Source: Anaerococcus tetradius ATCC 35098
GTDB lineage: Bacteria > Bacillota > Clostridia > Tissierellales > Peptoniphilaceae
Direction of reading: 5' to 3'
Assembly (NCBI RefSeq): GCF_000159095.1
Contig: NZ_GG666295.1
Location: 551,292-615,291, forward strand
DNA: 64,000 nucleotides
Position numbers and translations under genes: made by a program. Each line of letters begins with the position of its first letter. Position 1 is the stretch's first letter. Of the stretch, positions 53,333 to 62,214 are shown in pieces. The notes beneath the pieces were generated by a model, which saw only the letters and a list, made by a program, of their open reading frames with translations, was not told the DNA's origin and made no database searches.

Positions 53333-54361
53333 ATGAAAGAAGTTAAAAAAAATGTTTTGTCAATGATGCTCTTACTCTTCCTAATAATTTTGACAGCTTG
53401 CTCGACTAAGGGAGATAAAATGTCAAAATCTACCGCTAAGCCTAAAACGAATAAGGAAGCTACTAGTGAAGGTGAAAAAGGCAAGGGGAAAATTAGAGTA
53501 GGTATCCTTTCTATTGATGATGTCTTGCCCCTAGTTGTTGCAGATAAAGAGGATGCTTTCTCCAAAGCTGGCCTAGATGTCGAGCTTTTCCCATTCAAAT
53601 CAAGCCTTGACCAATCAAAGGCAATGGAAGCAGGCCAACTTGACATAGTGATGAATGATATGATAGTCCAAGCCTTATTAAAAAAAGCCGGCCTTGATAC
53701 TAAGGTAATCTCTTATGCTTTTGGAGCTAATGTCAGAGAAGGAAGATTTGTTGTGGTTTCATCTCCATCTAGTAATATAGAAAAGCCAGAAGACTTATAT
53801 GGAAAAAAAGTCGCCATATCTGACAATACTATGATGGACTACCTAATGTGCCAATACGAAAAAAATTTACATTTGGACTCTTCAAAGATTAAAAAGGTCA
53901 ACGTCCCAGATCTTTTGCTAAGGATGGAACTTGTTCTTCAAGGCAAGGATATTGATTGTGCCATCCTTCCCGATCCCCTAGCAAGCTTTGCCATAAAAAA
54001 TGGATGTAAGCCTGTAATTGATGATACCCTCCTAAGCGAGAATTTTTCTCAATCAGTTATCCTAGCTAGAGATGAATTTATTGATAGTAATAAGGATGAG
54101 CTTAAAAGCTTTATGAAGGTGTATTTCAATAGCATGGATGAAATCAACAAAAACCCTGACAAATATAAGGAGCTTGCCATAAAAAATGCAAGAGTTTCTG
54201 ATGATATAAAAGATAGCTACAAAACACCAAGCTTTAGCCCATACACGCTTCCAAGCAAGGAAGATGTAAAAAGAGTTAGCGACTGGTTGTTAGAGAAAAA
54301 ACTTATAGATAAGCCTTATTCCTACGAAGACTTGGTAAGTACAGAATTTATTAAAAAATGA
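53333..54361 (+). CDS. NitT/TauT-type ABC substrate-binding lipoprotein
   Basis: The binding protein of an importer. A lipoprotein signal ends in LTAC (Cys23), followed by a lysine-rich linker to about residue 50. The bilobal fold starts IRVGILSIDDVLPLVVADK and has EAGQLDIVMNDM, GKKVAISDN and a DPLASFAIKNGCKPV segment, as in NMT1/SsuA/TauA proteins for sulfonates, nitrate or pyrimidine precursors. No ligand residue set is diagnostic, so the substrate is unknown. AGGTGAAC precedes ATG 53333. The stop overlaps the ATPase start as ATGA. Confidence 0.88.
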   Translation: MKEVKKNVLSMMLLLFLIILTACSTKGDKMSKSTAKPKTNKEATSEGEKGKGKIRVGILSIDDVLPLVVADKEDAFSKAGLDVELFPFKSSLDQSKAMEAGQLDIVMNDMIVQALLKKAGLDTKVISYAFGANVREGRFVVVSSPSSNIEKPEDLYGKKVAISDNTMMDYLMCQYEKNLHLDSSKIKKVNVPDLLLRMELVLQGKDIDCAILPDPLASFAIKNGCKPVIDDTLLSENFSQSVILARDEFIDSNKDELKSFMKVYFNSMDEINKNPDKYKELAIKNARVSDDIKDSYKTPSFSPYTLPSKEDVKRVSDWLLEKKLIDKPYSYEDLVSTEFIKK

Positions 54362-55086
54362 GTGATTTATTATACGATATAAGAAATTTATACTTCAAAT
54401 ACAAAAATGATAACAAGTATGTTATAGAAAATCTAAATTGGAAAATACATAGAAATGAAAGATGGGCAGTAATTGGACAATCAGGCTGTGGCAAAACCAG
54501 TCTCTTGAAACTTTTATCAGGAATCGACAGTTCTTATGAGGGGGAAATTTCCTTTAAAGATAAGCCCTTAAAGAAACCTCAAATGGATATCAAAATTATC
54601 TTACAAAATTATGGCTTGTTTGATTGGAAAACTGTCCGCCAAAACATAGACTTACCTAGAAAATTCTTGAAAAATAAGATGCTTATAAGAGAAGAAGAAG
54701 TAGATGCTATATTAGAATATTTTAATCTAGGAGAGCTTTCTGATAAATATACTTACGAGCTTTCTGGCGGACAGAAACAAAGAGTAGCCTTGGCTAGGGC
54801 TATGATAACAAAGCCGATTGTCTTGCTTTTAGATGAGCCCTTCTCCGCCTTGGATGAAATAACCAGAGAAAAGTTAAAAGATTACTATACAAACTTACAA
54901 AAGAAACATTTTATCACATCAATTTTGGTAAGCCATCAGATAGATGAGGCCCTTGAACTTTCTGATAAACTCCTCTTCTTATCTAAAAATAAGCACTATG
55001 AATTTTTTGATATTGATAAGTATAACAGAAAAGAAATCTATCAAATATTGAGGGATAAATTGAAAGAGGAAATAAATGAAAGTTAA
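54358..55086 (+). CDS. ABC importer ATPase, SsuB/TauB-like
   Basis: The 242-residue ATPase has Walker A GQSGCGKTS near residue 40, a Q-loop ILQNYGLFDWKTV, signature LSGGQKQRVALARAM, Walker B VLLLDEPFSALDE and switch LVSHQIDEAL. The phrase GLFDWKTVRQNI is typical of the SsuB/TauB group (usual LLPWLTV). It energises the importer with the permease downstream, which starts 11 bases before its end. Confidence 0.93.
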   Translation: MSDLLYDIRNLYFKYKNDNKYVIENLNWKIHRNERWAVIGQSGCGKTSLLKLLSGIDSSYEGEISFKDKPLKKPQMDIKIILQNYGLFDWKTVRQNIDLPRKFLKNKMLIREEEVDAILEYFNLGELSDKYTYELSGGQKQRVALARAMITKPIVLLLDEPFSALDEITREKLKDYYTNLQKKHFITSILVSHQIDEALELSDKLLFLSKNKHYEFFDIDKYNRKEIYQILRDKLKEEINES

Positions 55087-55822
55087 AAGTAAAATATTTG
55101 TTTTTTTGATATTCTTCATCTTTTGGCAAATTTTAAGCCTCCTAGTCGACAAGGCATTTCTACCAAGTCCCTTAGCGACTCTTGATGGGCTAATCACAGC
55201 AATAGAAAAGGGACTTATATTAAAGCATGCCCTCATAAGTTTGATGAGGATAGTCCTTAGTTTATTAATTTCCTTGCTTTTTGCCCTAGCAATAGGTATT
55301 CCAATTGGCTATAAAGAAGAAGTTTATCAGCTACTTTACCCCCTAGTATCGAGCTTGTATCCCATACCCAAGGTGGTTTTTTTGCCAGTCTTGGTTTTGT
55401 TTTTTGGCCTTGGCAATTTGTCGAAAATAGTCTTGATAAGCTCGATTATTTTTTTTCAATTGCTCTTAGTTATAATTGATTCTGTTAGGAATCTTCCAAG
55501 GGACCTATATATATCCATGTATTCTCTTAGTCAGTCCTTCAAGGATATATTAATAAATTTGATTTTGCCTTATATCATACCCGATATTTTGACAGCCCTA
55601 AGAATTTGTATTGGAACTGCAATATCAGTCTTATTTTTTTCAGAAACTTTCGCTTCTTTTGATGGTTTGGGATATTTTATCTTAGATACAATGGGAAGAA
55701 GAGAATATGAACAAATGTATGGTGGGATAATTGTCATGTCCCTGTTAGGATTGATTCTTTATAAGCTTGTTTTACTAATAGAAAAAAATACCTGCCATTG
55801 GAAAAGTCAAAAGAGCGTCTAG
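55076..55822 (+). CDS. ABC importer permease, SsuC/TauC-like
   Basis: A 248-residue permease with six helices. The cytoplasmic loop that contacts the ATPase is visible as DSVRNLPRDLYISMYSLSQS followed by ILPYIIPDILTALRICIG, the EAA-like region. SSLYPIPKVVFLPVLVLFFG is the family-typical stretch of SsuC/TauC permeases. It completes a three-gene operon of binding protein, ATPase and permease. Confidence 0.93.
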   Translation: MKVKSKIFVFLIFFIFWQILSLLVDKAFLPSPLATLDGLITAIEKGLILKHALISLMRIVLSLLISLLFALAIGIPIGYKEEVYQLLYPLVSSLYPIPKVVFLPVLVLFFGLGNLSKIVLISSIIFFQLLLVIIDSVRNLPRDLYISMYSLSQSFKDILINLILPYIIPDILTALRICIGTAISVLFFSETFASFDGLGYFILDTMGRREYEQMYGGIIVMSLLGLILYKLVLLIEKNTCHWKSQKSV

Positions 55823-55864
55823 GCATATTTTAATCCTACAATCCTATAAGAGTGAGAAAACTAT

Positions 55865-55920
55865 AAGCTCCCTTAATCTCTAGCTTGACAAATACAAACT
55901 AGAAAACAAAGGAGCTTTTT
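55865..55920 (+). terminator. Possible terminator of the ABC importer operon
   Basis: AAGCTCC (55865-55871) can pair with GGAGCTT (55911-55917), followed by TTT, across a long loop that itself has a CTAG/CTAG stem. The loop is long, so confidence is moderate. Confidence 0.5.
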
Positions 55921-55976
55921 AAGTAGCTATTTATATTTTTATTAAAAGATGTATTTAAAATTCAAAAGCTACAAAT

Positions 55977-56624
55977 TTAAAAGACCTTAAACTCTTCTAT
56001 ACTTGGGTTAGCTTCTATGTGATTTAAGAAATCTGTCATTTCTTGGTTATTTTTTGGATAAATCTTAAAACTCAAATAATAGATTTGTTCCTTATATTTC
56101 AAATTATAGGCCCTCTTGGCTATATTATTCTTTTCTATATATTCATCTATATCTCCTACAACATTAGAATCATAGGATTGTATTAGAATATTAAACTGGT
56201 CATGCTTCTGAAAAATATCAGCAACATGCAAAAAGTTTTGCAAGATAATGATTAAGGATGTAGTTATAATCGCGAGAAAATACATACCTGCTCCAAAAGA
56301 CATGCCAACAATAGAAGTAGTCCAGATCCCTGCTGCTGTTGTAAGGCCAGTAACATCGTTATTTTTTACAAAAATAATACCAGCTCCAAGAAAACCAATA
56401 CCAGATACAATTTGAGCCGCAACCCTTGCCGCATCGTAGTCTTTGACATCATAAAATCCGTACTTTGAAATAATCATAGCTAAGCAAGAGCCCAAACAAA
56501 CTATGGTATGGGTTCTAGATCCAGCTGACTTGTTTTTGCTGGCCCTTTCTGCCCCAATTGCATAACCACTCAAACAAGATAAAAATATTCTCAAAAGTAA
56601 GTTAAAATTCAAATCCCAATTCAT
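55977..56624 (-). CDS. MgtC/SapB family membrane protein
   Basis: A 215-residue protein with an N-terminal four- to five-helix domain: GYAIGAERASKNKSAGSRTHTIVCLGS, AQIVSGIGFLGAGIIF and VTGLTTAAGIWTTSIVGMSFG are the classic MgtC signature blocks. The C-terminal 75 residues form a small cytoplasmic ACT-like domain. MgtC proteins act in magnesium homeostasis or ATP-synthase control in some bacteria; the role here is unproven. AGGAGGG precedes ATG 56624, directly after a hairpin with a T run in the leader. Confidence 0.93.
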   Translation of the reverse strand: MNWDLNFNLLLRIFLSCLSGYAIGAERASKNKSAGSRTHTIVCLGSCLAMIISKYGFYDVKDYDAARVAAQIVSGIGFLGAGIIFVKNNDVTGLTTAAGIWTTSIVGMSFGAGMYFLAIITTSLIIILQNFLHVADIFQKHDQFNILIQSYDSNVVGDIDEYIEKNNIAKRAYNLKYKEQIYYLSFKIYPKNNQEMTDFLNHIEANPSIEEFKVF

Positions 56625-56635
56625 GATTCCCTCCT

Positions 56636-56677
56636 AAAAACAAAAAGGCAGTGACAAATAAATCTATCAATCACTGC
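56636..56677 (-). promoter_or_regulatory. Terminator-like hairpin in the MgtC-family leader
   Basis: On the minus strand GCAGTGA and TCACTGC form a stem across a 16-base loop, followed by CTTTTTGTTTTT, which runs straight into the AGGAGGG ribosome binding site. An intrinsic terminator between promoter and gene suggests attenuation or another leader-based control; the short leader (about 70 bases) holds no recognised riboswitch. Confidence 0.5.
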
Positions 56678-56701
56678 TCGCTCTTATATAATAATATGAT
56701 A

Positions 56702-56729
56702 ATTTTATCACAAAACATAAAGATGTCAA
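56702..56729 (-). promoter_or_regulatory. Promoter of the MgtC-family gene
   Basis: On the minus strand a perfect TTGACA, a 16-base spacer and TAAAAT with TGA before the -10. Confidence 0.72.
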
Positions 56730-56788
56730 TAGAAATTTTTCCTAGCAAGTAAATTCCGCCCAAGGAAGGAAAAGGTTTTAAAATATAT

Positions 56789-56817
56789 TTGACTAATTAT
56801 TATCCATATATTATAAT
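56789..56817 (+). promoter_or_regulatory. Promoter of the glycerophosphodiesterase-symporter pair
   Basis: TTGACT, a 17-base spacer and TATAAT. The predicted leader is about 95 bases, with a small TAGG-GTAAG-CCTA hairpin followed by TTTTTT near 56858-56880, too weak to call a terminator. Confidence 0.78.
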
Positions 56818-56918
56818 TAAAAAAACTTAATATTTTAGAGATAAGACATGTACAAGTAGTAGGGTAAGCCTATGCTTTTTTATTTTCTAAAATTATTACT
56901 ATTTATTAAGGAGGACTT

Positions 56919-57632
56919 ATGTTAAATTTAGCACACCGTGGATTTAAGGGATCCTATCCTGAAAATACCATGCTAGCCTACAGGAAGGCGATCGAAGTCG
57001 GTGCAGATGGAGTGGAGTTTGATGTCCATCTAACAAAGGATGGGGAATTGGTTATCATCCATGACGAAAATCTCATTAGGACTTGTGGAGTTGATATTTT
57101 GGTTAAGGATTTAAGCCTAGCTGAGCTTAAAAAATATGATGCAGCTAATGGCTATGAACAATACCATGAAGAAATCCCAACTCTTAGAGAATATTTTGCC
57201 TATGCCAAAGATCTTGACATAGTGACTAATATCGAAATTAAAAACGGACTTTTCTTTTATGAGGGTATAGAAAAGAAATTGTATGACCTTATTAAAGAAT
57301 ACTCTATGGAAGAAAAGGTAATTATCTCATCCTTCAACCACCAAAGTATCCTTAGGATGAAGGATATAGATGATAGTTTAAAGCTTGCCTTTCTAGAAGA
57401 GTCTATTATAGCTGACCCTATTTCATACTTAAAAGAAAATTCCATTAAAATCTACCATCCAATAGCTCAGACTGTCGATAAGGCCTTGTTGGATAAGTTC
57501 CACGAAGAGGGAATCACTGTAAATGCTTGGACTAGTGATAAGATTCCTTATGATTTCAAAGAACTAAATGATATTGGTTTTGATGCTATAATATCAGATT
57601 ATCCAGATAGATTTGTTAAAGAGCTTAGATAA
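56919..57632 (+). CDS. Glycerophosphodiester phosphodiesterase
   Basis: It splits glycerophosphodiesters into glycerol 3-phosphate and an alcohol. The 237-residue TIM-barrel protein has LAHRGFKGSYPENT with the catalytic His and Arg, GADGVEFDVHLTKDGELVIIHDE with the metal Glu/Asp and second His, and IEIKNG with a further Glu. No signal peptide is present, so it is cytoplasmic (UgpQ-like). AGGAGGA precedes ATG 56919. It is 14 bases before the symporter gene. Confidence 0.93.
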   Translation: MLNLAHRGFKGSYPENTMLAYRKAIEVGADGVEFDVHLTKDGELVIIHDENLIRTCGVDILVKDLSLAELKKYDAANGYEQYHEEIPTLREYFAYAKDLDIVTNIEIKNGLFFYEGIEKKLYDLIKEYSMEEKVIISSFNHQSILRMKDIDDSLKLAFLEESIIADPISYLKENSIKIYHPIAQTVDKALLDKFHEEGITVNAWTSDKIPYDFKELNDIGFDAIISDYPDRFVKELR

Positions 57633-57646
57633 GAGAAGGAGAATTT

Positions 57647-58999
57647 ATGAAAGAATTTGAACTTATCCTAGAAAGTATTAATAAAATGCTTTGGGGCAAT
57701 TGGCTTGTCTATGTTTTATTAGGACTTGGAATTTTATATACCTTTGCGACAGGCTTTGTCCAAGTTAGGCATTTTGCTTACATAATGAAGGAAACTTTGA
57801 TTAAGAGTTTTAAGGAGAGAAATCTAGAAAAGAGAAAGGGCTCTCTATCTACCTTCCAAGCCATGATGGTAACCTTGGCAGGTAATATCGGCGGTGGAAA
57901 TGTCGTTGGTGTTGCAACAGCTATAGTTTCTGGTGGTTTTGGGGCAGTTTTTTGGATGTGGCTTGCTGCATTTTTTGGCATGGCCCTAAAGTATGGAGAA
58001 ATCATCCTTTCCCAATTATATAGGGGCGAAGATCAAGATGGAAATATCCTATCAGGTCCTATGTATTACATTAGAGATGGTCTAAAATCACCAAAGTTGG
58101 GTATAGTTATAGCCATCCTCATGACTATAAAGATGATGGGAGCAAATCTAGTCCAATCAAATACCATTGCTACTATCTTGCAAGACAATTTTAGCTTCAA
58201 TAATTTGCTTACAGGCTTTATTCTTACAGGTCTTTTGTTTATAATAGCAATCGGTGGTTTAAAGAGATTGGCAAAGCTTGCAACTAATCTAGTACCAATA
58301 ATGTCAATTTTTTATGTTGTTTTATGTATATTAGTTATAATTGTAAATATTAAAAACGTACCTTTAGTTTTTAGGGAAATATTTACCCAAGCCTTTTCTT
58401 TTAAGGCAGCAGCTGGTGGTGTGGCAGGTACTGTTATAGCCAAAGCCATGCAATATGGTATAGCAAGGGGTATGTATTCAAACGAAGCTGGTGAAGGTAC
58501 TGCACCATTCGCCCACGGAACAGCTATTGTAAATCATCCAGTAGAAGAAGGAATTACTGGAGTTACAGAGGTATTTATTGATACAATCCTTATCTGCTCA
58601 ATGACAGCTATTACAATTGGTGTTTCTCAAATACCTTTGGATGGAGAAACTATCAAGGCATCAAACATGGCAATCCAAGCTATAGGAACAGTTTATCAAC
58701 CTCTCTCCTATCTCGCAATTTTTGCCTTGTTGATATTCTGTTTTACAACCCTCATGGGTCAATGGTTTAACGCTGCTAAGTCCTTTACCTATGCTTATGG
58801 AGCAAAGTTTACTGATAAGATTAAATATATTTATCCTTTCCTTTGCATCATAGGTTGTCTAGGTAAAATCAGTCTTGTGTGGACTATCCAAGATATAGCT
58901 ATGGGTCTTGTAATTATCCCAAATATGCTAGCCTTGCTCCTCCTAGTTAAGGAAGTTCGTTTCCAAACTAAAGACTACTTTGAAAAGTTAAATAAATAA
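57647..58999 (+). CDS. Alanine/glycine:cation symporter (AGCS family)
   Basis: A 450-residue transporter with about eleven helices, taking up alanine, glycine or a related amino acid with sodium. Signature regions are FQAMMVTLAGNIGGGNVVGVATAI, GAVFWMWLAAFFGMALKYGEI and GIARGMYSNEAGEGTAPFAHG, which covers the family's NEAGxGSA motif. The first signature is usually GTGNIAGVA; GGGNVVGVA is a mild variant. It ends the operon and is followed by a repeat-type hairpin terminator. Confidence 0.93.
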   Translation: MKEFELILESINKMLWGNWLVYVLLGLGILYTFATGFVQVRHFAYIMKETLIKSFKERNLEKRKGSLSTFQAMMVTLAGNIGGGNVVGVATAIVSGGFGAVFWMWLAAFFGMALKYGEIILSQLYRGEDQDGNILSGPMYYIRDGLKSPKLGIVIAILMTIKMMGANLVQSNTIATILQDNFSFNNLLTGFILTGLLFIIAIGGLKRLAKLATNLVPIMSIFYVVLCILVIIVNIKNVPLVFREIFTQAFSFKAAAGGVAGTVIAKAMQYGIARGMYSNEAGEGTAPFAHGTAIVNHPVEEGITGVTEVFIDTILICSMTAITIGVSQIPLDGETIKASNMAIQAIGTVYQPLSYLAIFALLIFCFTTLMGQWFNAAKSFTYAYGAKFTDKIKYIYPFLCIIGCLGKISLVWTIQDIAMGLVIIPNMLALLLLVKEVRFQTKDYFEKLNK

Positions 59000-59000
59000 G

Positions 59001-59052
59001 ATAATAAATCGTGCTGGCTAAAGCAAAAAACTTCCGCCAACACGATTTTTTT
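59001..59052 (+). repeat. Hairpin terminator repeat, copy 1
   Basis: ATAATAAATCGTG at the left end and CACGATTTTTTT at the right end are identical to copy 2 at 63946-63999. The stem AAATCGTG-C-TGGC pairs with GCCA-A-CACGATTT (one mismatch), followed by seven T. Here it serves as a terminator for the symporter gene. Confidence 0.8.
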
Positions 59053-59113
59053 ATGAAGATTGCCCTAATATCCTCTATGAAATGTTTAATTATATCTTTG
59101 TGCTTATGATAAG

Positions 59114-59159
59114 TAAAAAAATATCAACCCTGAGCTTTTATTAGCTTCTGGGTTGATAT
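59114..59159 (-). terminator. Terminator of the zinc-uptake operon
   Basis: On the minus strand ATATCAACCC pairs with GGGTTGATAT, with an inner AGCT/AGCT pairing, followed by seven T, ten bases after the histidine-triad gene stop. Confidence 0.85.
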
Positions 59160-59169
59160 GTCAATTTGT

Positions 59170-61407
59170 CTACAGACCCTTATTATCTAAAGAATTATTT
59201 TCTTCATCTATTTTATTAGCATCCATATCTTTGGTTTTTTCTGGGTCTAGCTTAGTGTCGATTTTTTCTTGGTCAGATACTTTTGTTTCATCCTCATTTT
59301 TTTCTTCTTTAGCAGGGCTTGTTGGATTTTTCTCGTCCTTTGCTACTTCATCTTTATTATCTTCAGTTTCTTTTGTAGCTTTTTTTTCTTCTAATTCCTT
59401 ATCTGATAGAATTTTTGGCAGAACTTTATTGTATGTGATTTTTCCATCAAGCTTTTCGAAATCACTAAGCTTTAATGCTATAGATTCATCTCCTGAATAG
59501 ATGTAAATATCATTTACTATTTGTTGAATCCTAAAAGGATCCTTAATCTTGTAATAGGCTTGTAGGTATTCAACTACTTCCGAGCCTTCTACTTGTGGCT
59601 TGTATTCCAAATCTGTGCTTGGATTTTCAATCTTGTATTTCATTAGAGCTACAACATCCTTGGCTGTATATGGTCCAAATTCCTTATCTTTTTGCCTTTG
59701 GATAATTTGTTTGATACTTATGGCATGGTAATGACCCCCATGAAGCCAATAAAATACATTCTTTCTTAGTCCATCAGATCCATAGACTTCCTTGCCATCA
59801 TCTGGAACATCTCCATAGGCTGACATCTTCTTTAAGTTGTCATCCATGTAGGCCTTGATTTTCTCGTCAATTATTTGTGGTCTAATACTTTCATAGCTAA
59901 AGATTTCACTATCGTCAACCTCTATATGTGACTTATGCTTGCTTTCATCAATGTATTCAGCATTTGGATAATGGTCTTTTGGATTAGTTTTTACTACAGT
60001 TTCATTTCCATCCTTATCAAATAAGTGCCAGTGATCGCCGTGGTCAATTATTCTTACTATATTTTTTGGCCATTGGTCTTTCTTTTCACTAGGCTTAGGA
60101 GTTTCTTCCTTTTGCTCTGTTTGTACTTGAGGCTCTACTTGAGGCTTTTTAACTTTTTCATAATCACCAAAGTAGGCTTTAGGGTATAGACTTCTTGGGT
60201 CTTGGTAGCATATTGATTCCCTTCCCTTTGAATCGAAGATGTGGTAATGGTCCTCGTGCTTTAGGATTTTTACTATATCAAAAAGGTCTGCTGGTTCTTG
60301 ACCCATTATATTTACAATTTTCATCTCCCTTATAGCCTTATTTCTTTGGTCTTCTTTGGAAAGTTGAGGCTTTTGTTGATCTACTTTTGGTGGTTGAACC
60401 AAAGCTTCTTCTTTCTTTTGACTTGAACTGTGGCTACCATGATAGATTCCAAATTCAGCATCAGGATACTTACTTCTTGGATCTTCATAGGAGATATATT
60501 CATTGCCCTTGTTGGTGTAGATATGGTAGTGGTCCTCATGTTTTAGAATTTTCACAACCTTTTCTTGGTTTTTCTTTTCTTCTTTAATAAGCTCAACGGG
60601 ATCTTTTACCCTTACAAGTTTGTCTATATTTTTTAATTTATTTGATGAACTTACACTTGGGCTACTTGTCCATCTTTTTTCTGGTCTACTTTTACTTATT
60701 TGATGAGAAGAAGCGTGACTGCCTACATATTGACCAAAACTTGCATTTGGATATAGACTTCTTGGGTCTTCATAGGATATATATTCGTTGCCCTTGTTGG
60801 TATAAATATGGAAGTGATCTTCGTGTTGGAGAATTTTTACTACATATTCTCCCTTATCTTCAAGATTTTCTTTGACTTTTCTGGCCTTAGAGCTACTTTT
60901 GCCATTAGTTTTCGCACTTGACCCATGACTACCATGATAAACTCCTACTCTAATATTTGGAAATTGAGCTGATGGATCTTCATAGGTTAGGTATTCATTT
61001 CCATCTCTGGTATAGACATGCCAGTGGTCGCCATGTTTTTTGATTGAAACAACATCCATACCACTTAAAACATTTTTTGAAACAACGCTGACAAGATCCA
61101 TTGCCTTATCTCCCATTTTTTCTGGATCAGTGTAGGTAATATGTTCCTTGCCATCCTTGGTAAAAACATGCCAATGGTCGCCATGTTTTACAACTCTAAC
61201 TATATCTTCTTTCTTGATTTCTGAATCAATCAATACTTCTGTAGTCTTATCTTTCTTGTAGCTAGTTTTCTTGCTAACAAAACTTGTTTCCTTTTTCTTA
61301 ACTTCATTTTTGTTACTATCCTTTTTGCCAAAAATAGAACAAGATGAAAGTAATACTGCCGAAAGAGAGCAGACAGCCATAATTTTTCCTATGTGCATTT
61401 TATTCAT
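59170..61407 (-). CDS. Histidine-triad (Pht-like) surface lipoprotein
   Basis: A 745-residue lipoprotein (LSSC, Cys23) of the pneumococcal histidine-triad type, which captures zinc at the surface and passes it to the ABC binding protein. Seven HxxHxH triads are seen: H75-H80, H125-H130, H195-H200, H290-H295, H384-H389, H456-H461 and HGGHYH in the region of residues 550-570. Each of the first six is followed by a repeat unit with (Y/F)T or (F)D, G-N-E and Y-x-DP. Between them lie Ser/His spacers with YHGSH. The C-terminal 70 residues are an acidic Lys/Glu/Asp tail. It is the last gene of the zinc operon, 9 bases after znuB. Confidence 0.9.
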   Translation of the reverse strand: MNKMHIGKIMAVCSLSAVLLSSCSIFGKKDSNKNEVKKKETSFVSKKTSYKKDKTTEVLIDSEIKKEDIVRVVKHGDHWHVFTKDGKEHITYTDPEKMGDKAMDLVSVVSKNVLSGMDVVSIKKHGDHWHVYTRDGNEYLTYEDPSAQFPNIRVGVYHGSHGSSAKTNGKSSSKARKVKENLEDKGEYVVKILQHEDHFHIYTNKGNEYISYEDPRSLYPNASFGQYVGSHASSHQISKSRPEKRWTSSPSVSSSNKLKNIDKLVRVKDPVELIKEEKKNQEKVVKILKHEDHYHIYTNKGNEYISYEDPRSKYPDAEFGIYHGSHSSSQKKEEALVQPPKVDQQKPQLSKEDQRNKAIREMKIVNIMGQEPADLFDIVKILKHEDHYHIFDSKGRESICYQDPRSLYPKAYFGDYEKVKKPQVEPQVQTEQKEETPKPSEKKDQWPKNIVRIIDHGDHWHLFDKDGNETVVKTNPKDHYPNAEYIDESKHKSHIEVDDSEIFSYESIRPQIIDEKIKAYMDDNLKKMSAYGDVPDDGKEVYGSDGLRKNVFYWLHGGHYHAISIKQIIQRQKDKEFGPYTAKDVVALMKYKIENPSTDLEYKPQVEGSEVVEYLQAYYKIKDPFRIQQIVNDIYIYSGDESIALKLSDFEKLDGKITYNKVLPKILSDKELEEKKATKETEDNKDEVAKDEKNPTSPAKEEKNEDETKVSDQEKIDTKLDPEKTKDMDANKIDEENNSLDNKGL

Positions 61408-61416
61408 ATTATTCTC

Positions 61417-62211
61417 CTATTTATTCTTTACTAACATTATTATTAGTAAACATACTACTGATATTAAAACAATTACCGAACCAGGTCTTAGGTTAAAATG
61501 ATAAGAAAGCAAAAGACCGAGATAAACATAAACGAGTGATAAAATTATAGATACGATAAGACTCGCCTTGTAGGTTTTTCTTAATTCAATTGCTGTAAGG
61601 GATGGAATCACCAAAAGTGATGATACAATTAATGAACCTATTGTCCTTGCAGATATTGAAACTGTAATTGCTGTTAATATTGTAAGCATGAAATTTATAA
61701 AGCTTGTGTTGATACCCATAATTCTTGCCGCTTGGGGATCAAAAACACTGAGGTAAAGTTTTTTGTAAAGAAGTCCATAGCATAGTAAAACTATGCTAGC
61801 TATAGCAAGCACCAAATAAAACTCCCCATCACTAATAGTTACAATAGAACCAAATAGATAGGAAGAGATAGAATTTGTATTTTCCACCAAAGATGAGAAA
61901 ATTCCTGCAAGTCCAATGGAAGCCGCAAGGATTATAACTGTCGAAACTTCTTGATAATTTTTTAATTTATTTCTAATAAATTCGATTAAAACTCCAGCCA
62001 CTATACAAGAAATTATAGCGGTAGATAGGGGATTAAAACCAAAGGCAAGACCTATGGTAAGGCCCGCTAGGGATGAGTGAGAAAGGGTATCTCCAATTGT
62101 TGAAAGTCTTTTTATCAGAATTGATTGGCCCATACAAGGTAGGATTATTGCAAGAATCCCCCCTACTATAAAGGCCCTTCTCATAAATTCATATTGAAAT
62201 ATATCTAACAT
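61417..62211 (-). CDS. znuB: Zinc/manganese ABC transporter permease
   Basis: A 264-residue permease of the ABC-3 family with eight to nine helices. Conserved blocks are MRRAFIVGGILAIILPCMGQSIL near the start, LSHSSLAGLTIGLAFG, and PSLTAIELRKTYKASL near the end. The family imports Zn or Mn; the neighbouring histidine-triad protein favours zinc. It follows znuC by 3 bases. Confidence 0.94.
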   Translation of the reverse strand: MLDIFQYEFMRRAFIVGGILAIILPCMGQSILIKRLSTIGDTLSHSSLAGLTIGLAFGFNPLSTAIISCIVAGVLIEFIRNKLKNYQEVSTVIILAASIGLAGIFSSLVENTNSISSYLFGSIVTISDGEFYLVLAIASIVLLCYGLLYKKLYLSVFDPQAARIMGINTSFINFMLTILTAITVSISARTIGSLIVSSLLVIPSLTAIELRKTYKASLIVSIILSLVYVYLGLLLSYHFNLRPGSVIVLISVVCLLIIMLVKNK

Positions 62212-62214
62212 ATC

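Noticed and set aside
59938..61200. Regularly spaced similar segments that could suggest a CRISPR-like or tandem DNA array
   Set aside because: They are the coding repeats of the histidine-triad domain, with codon-level variation and uneven spacing; there are no spacers.
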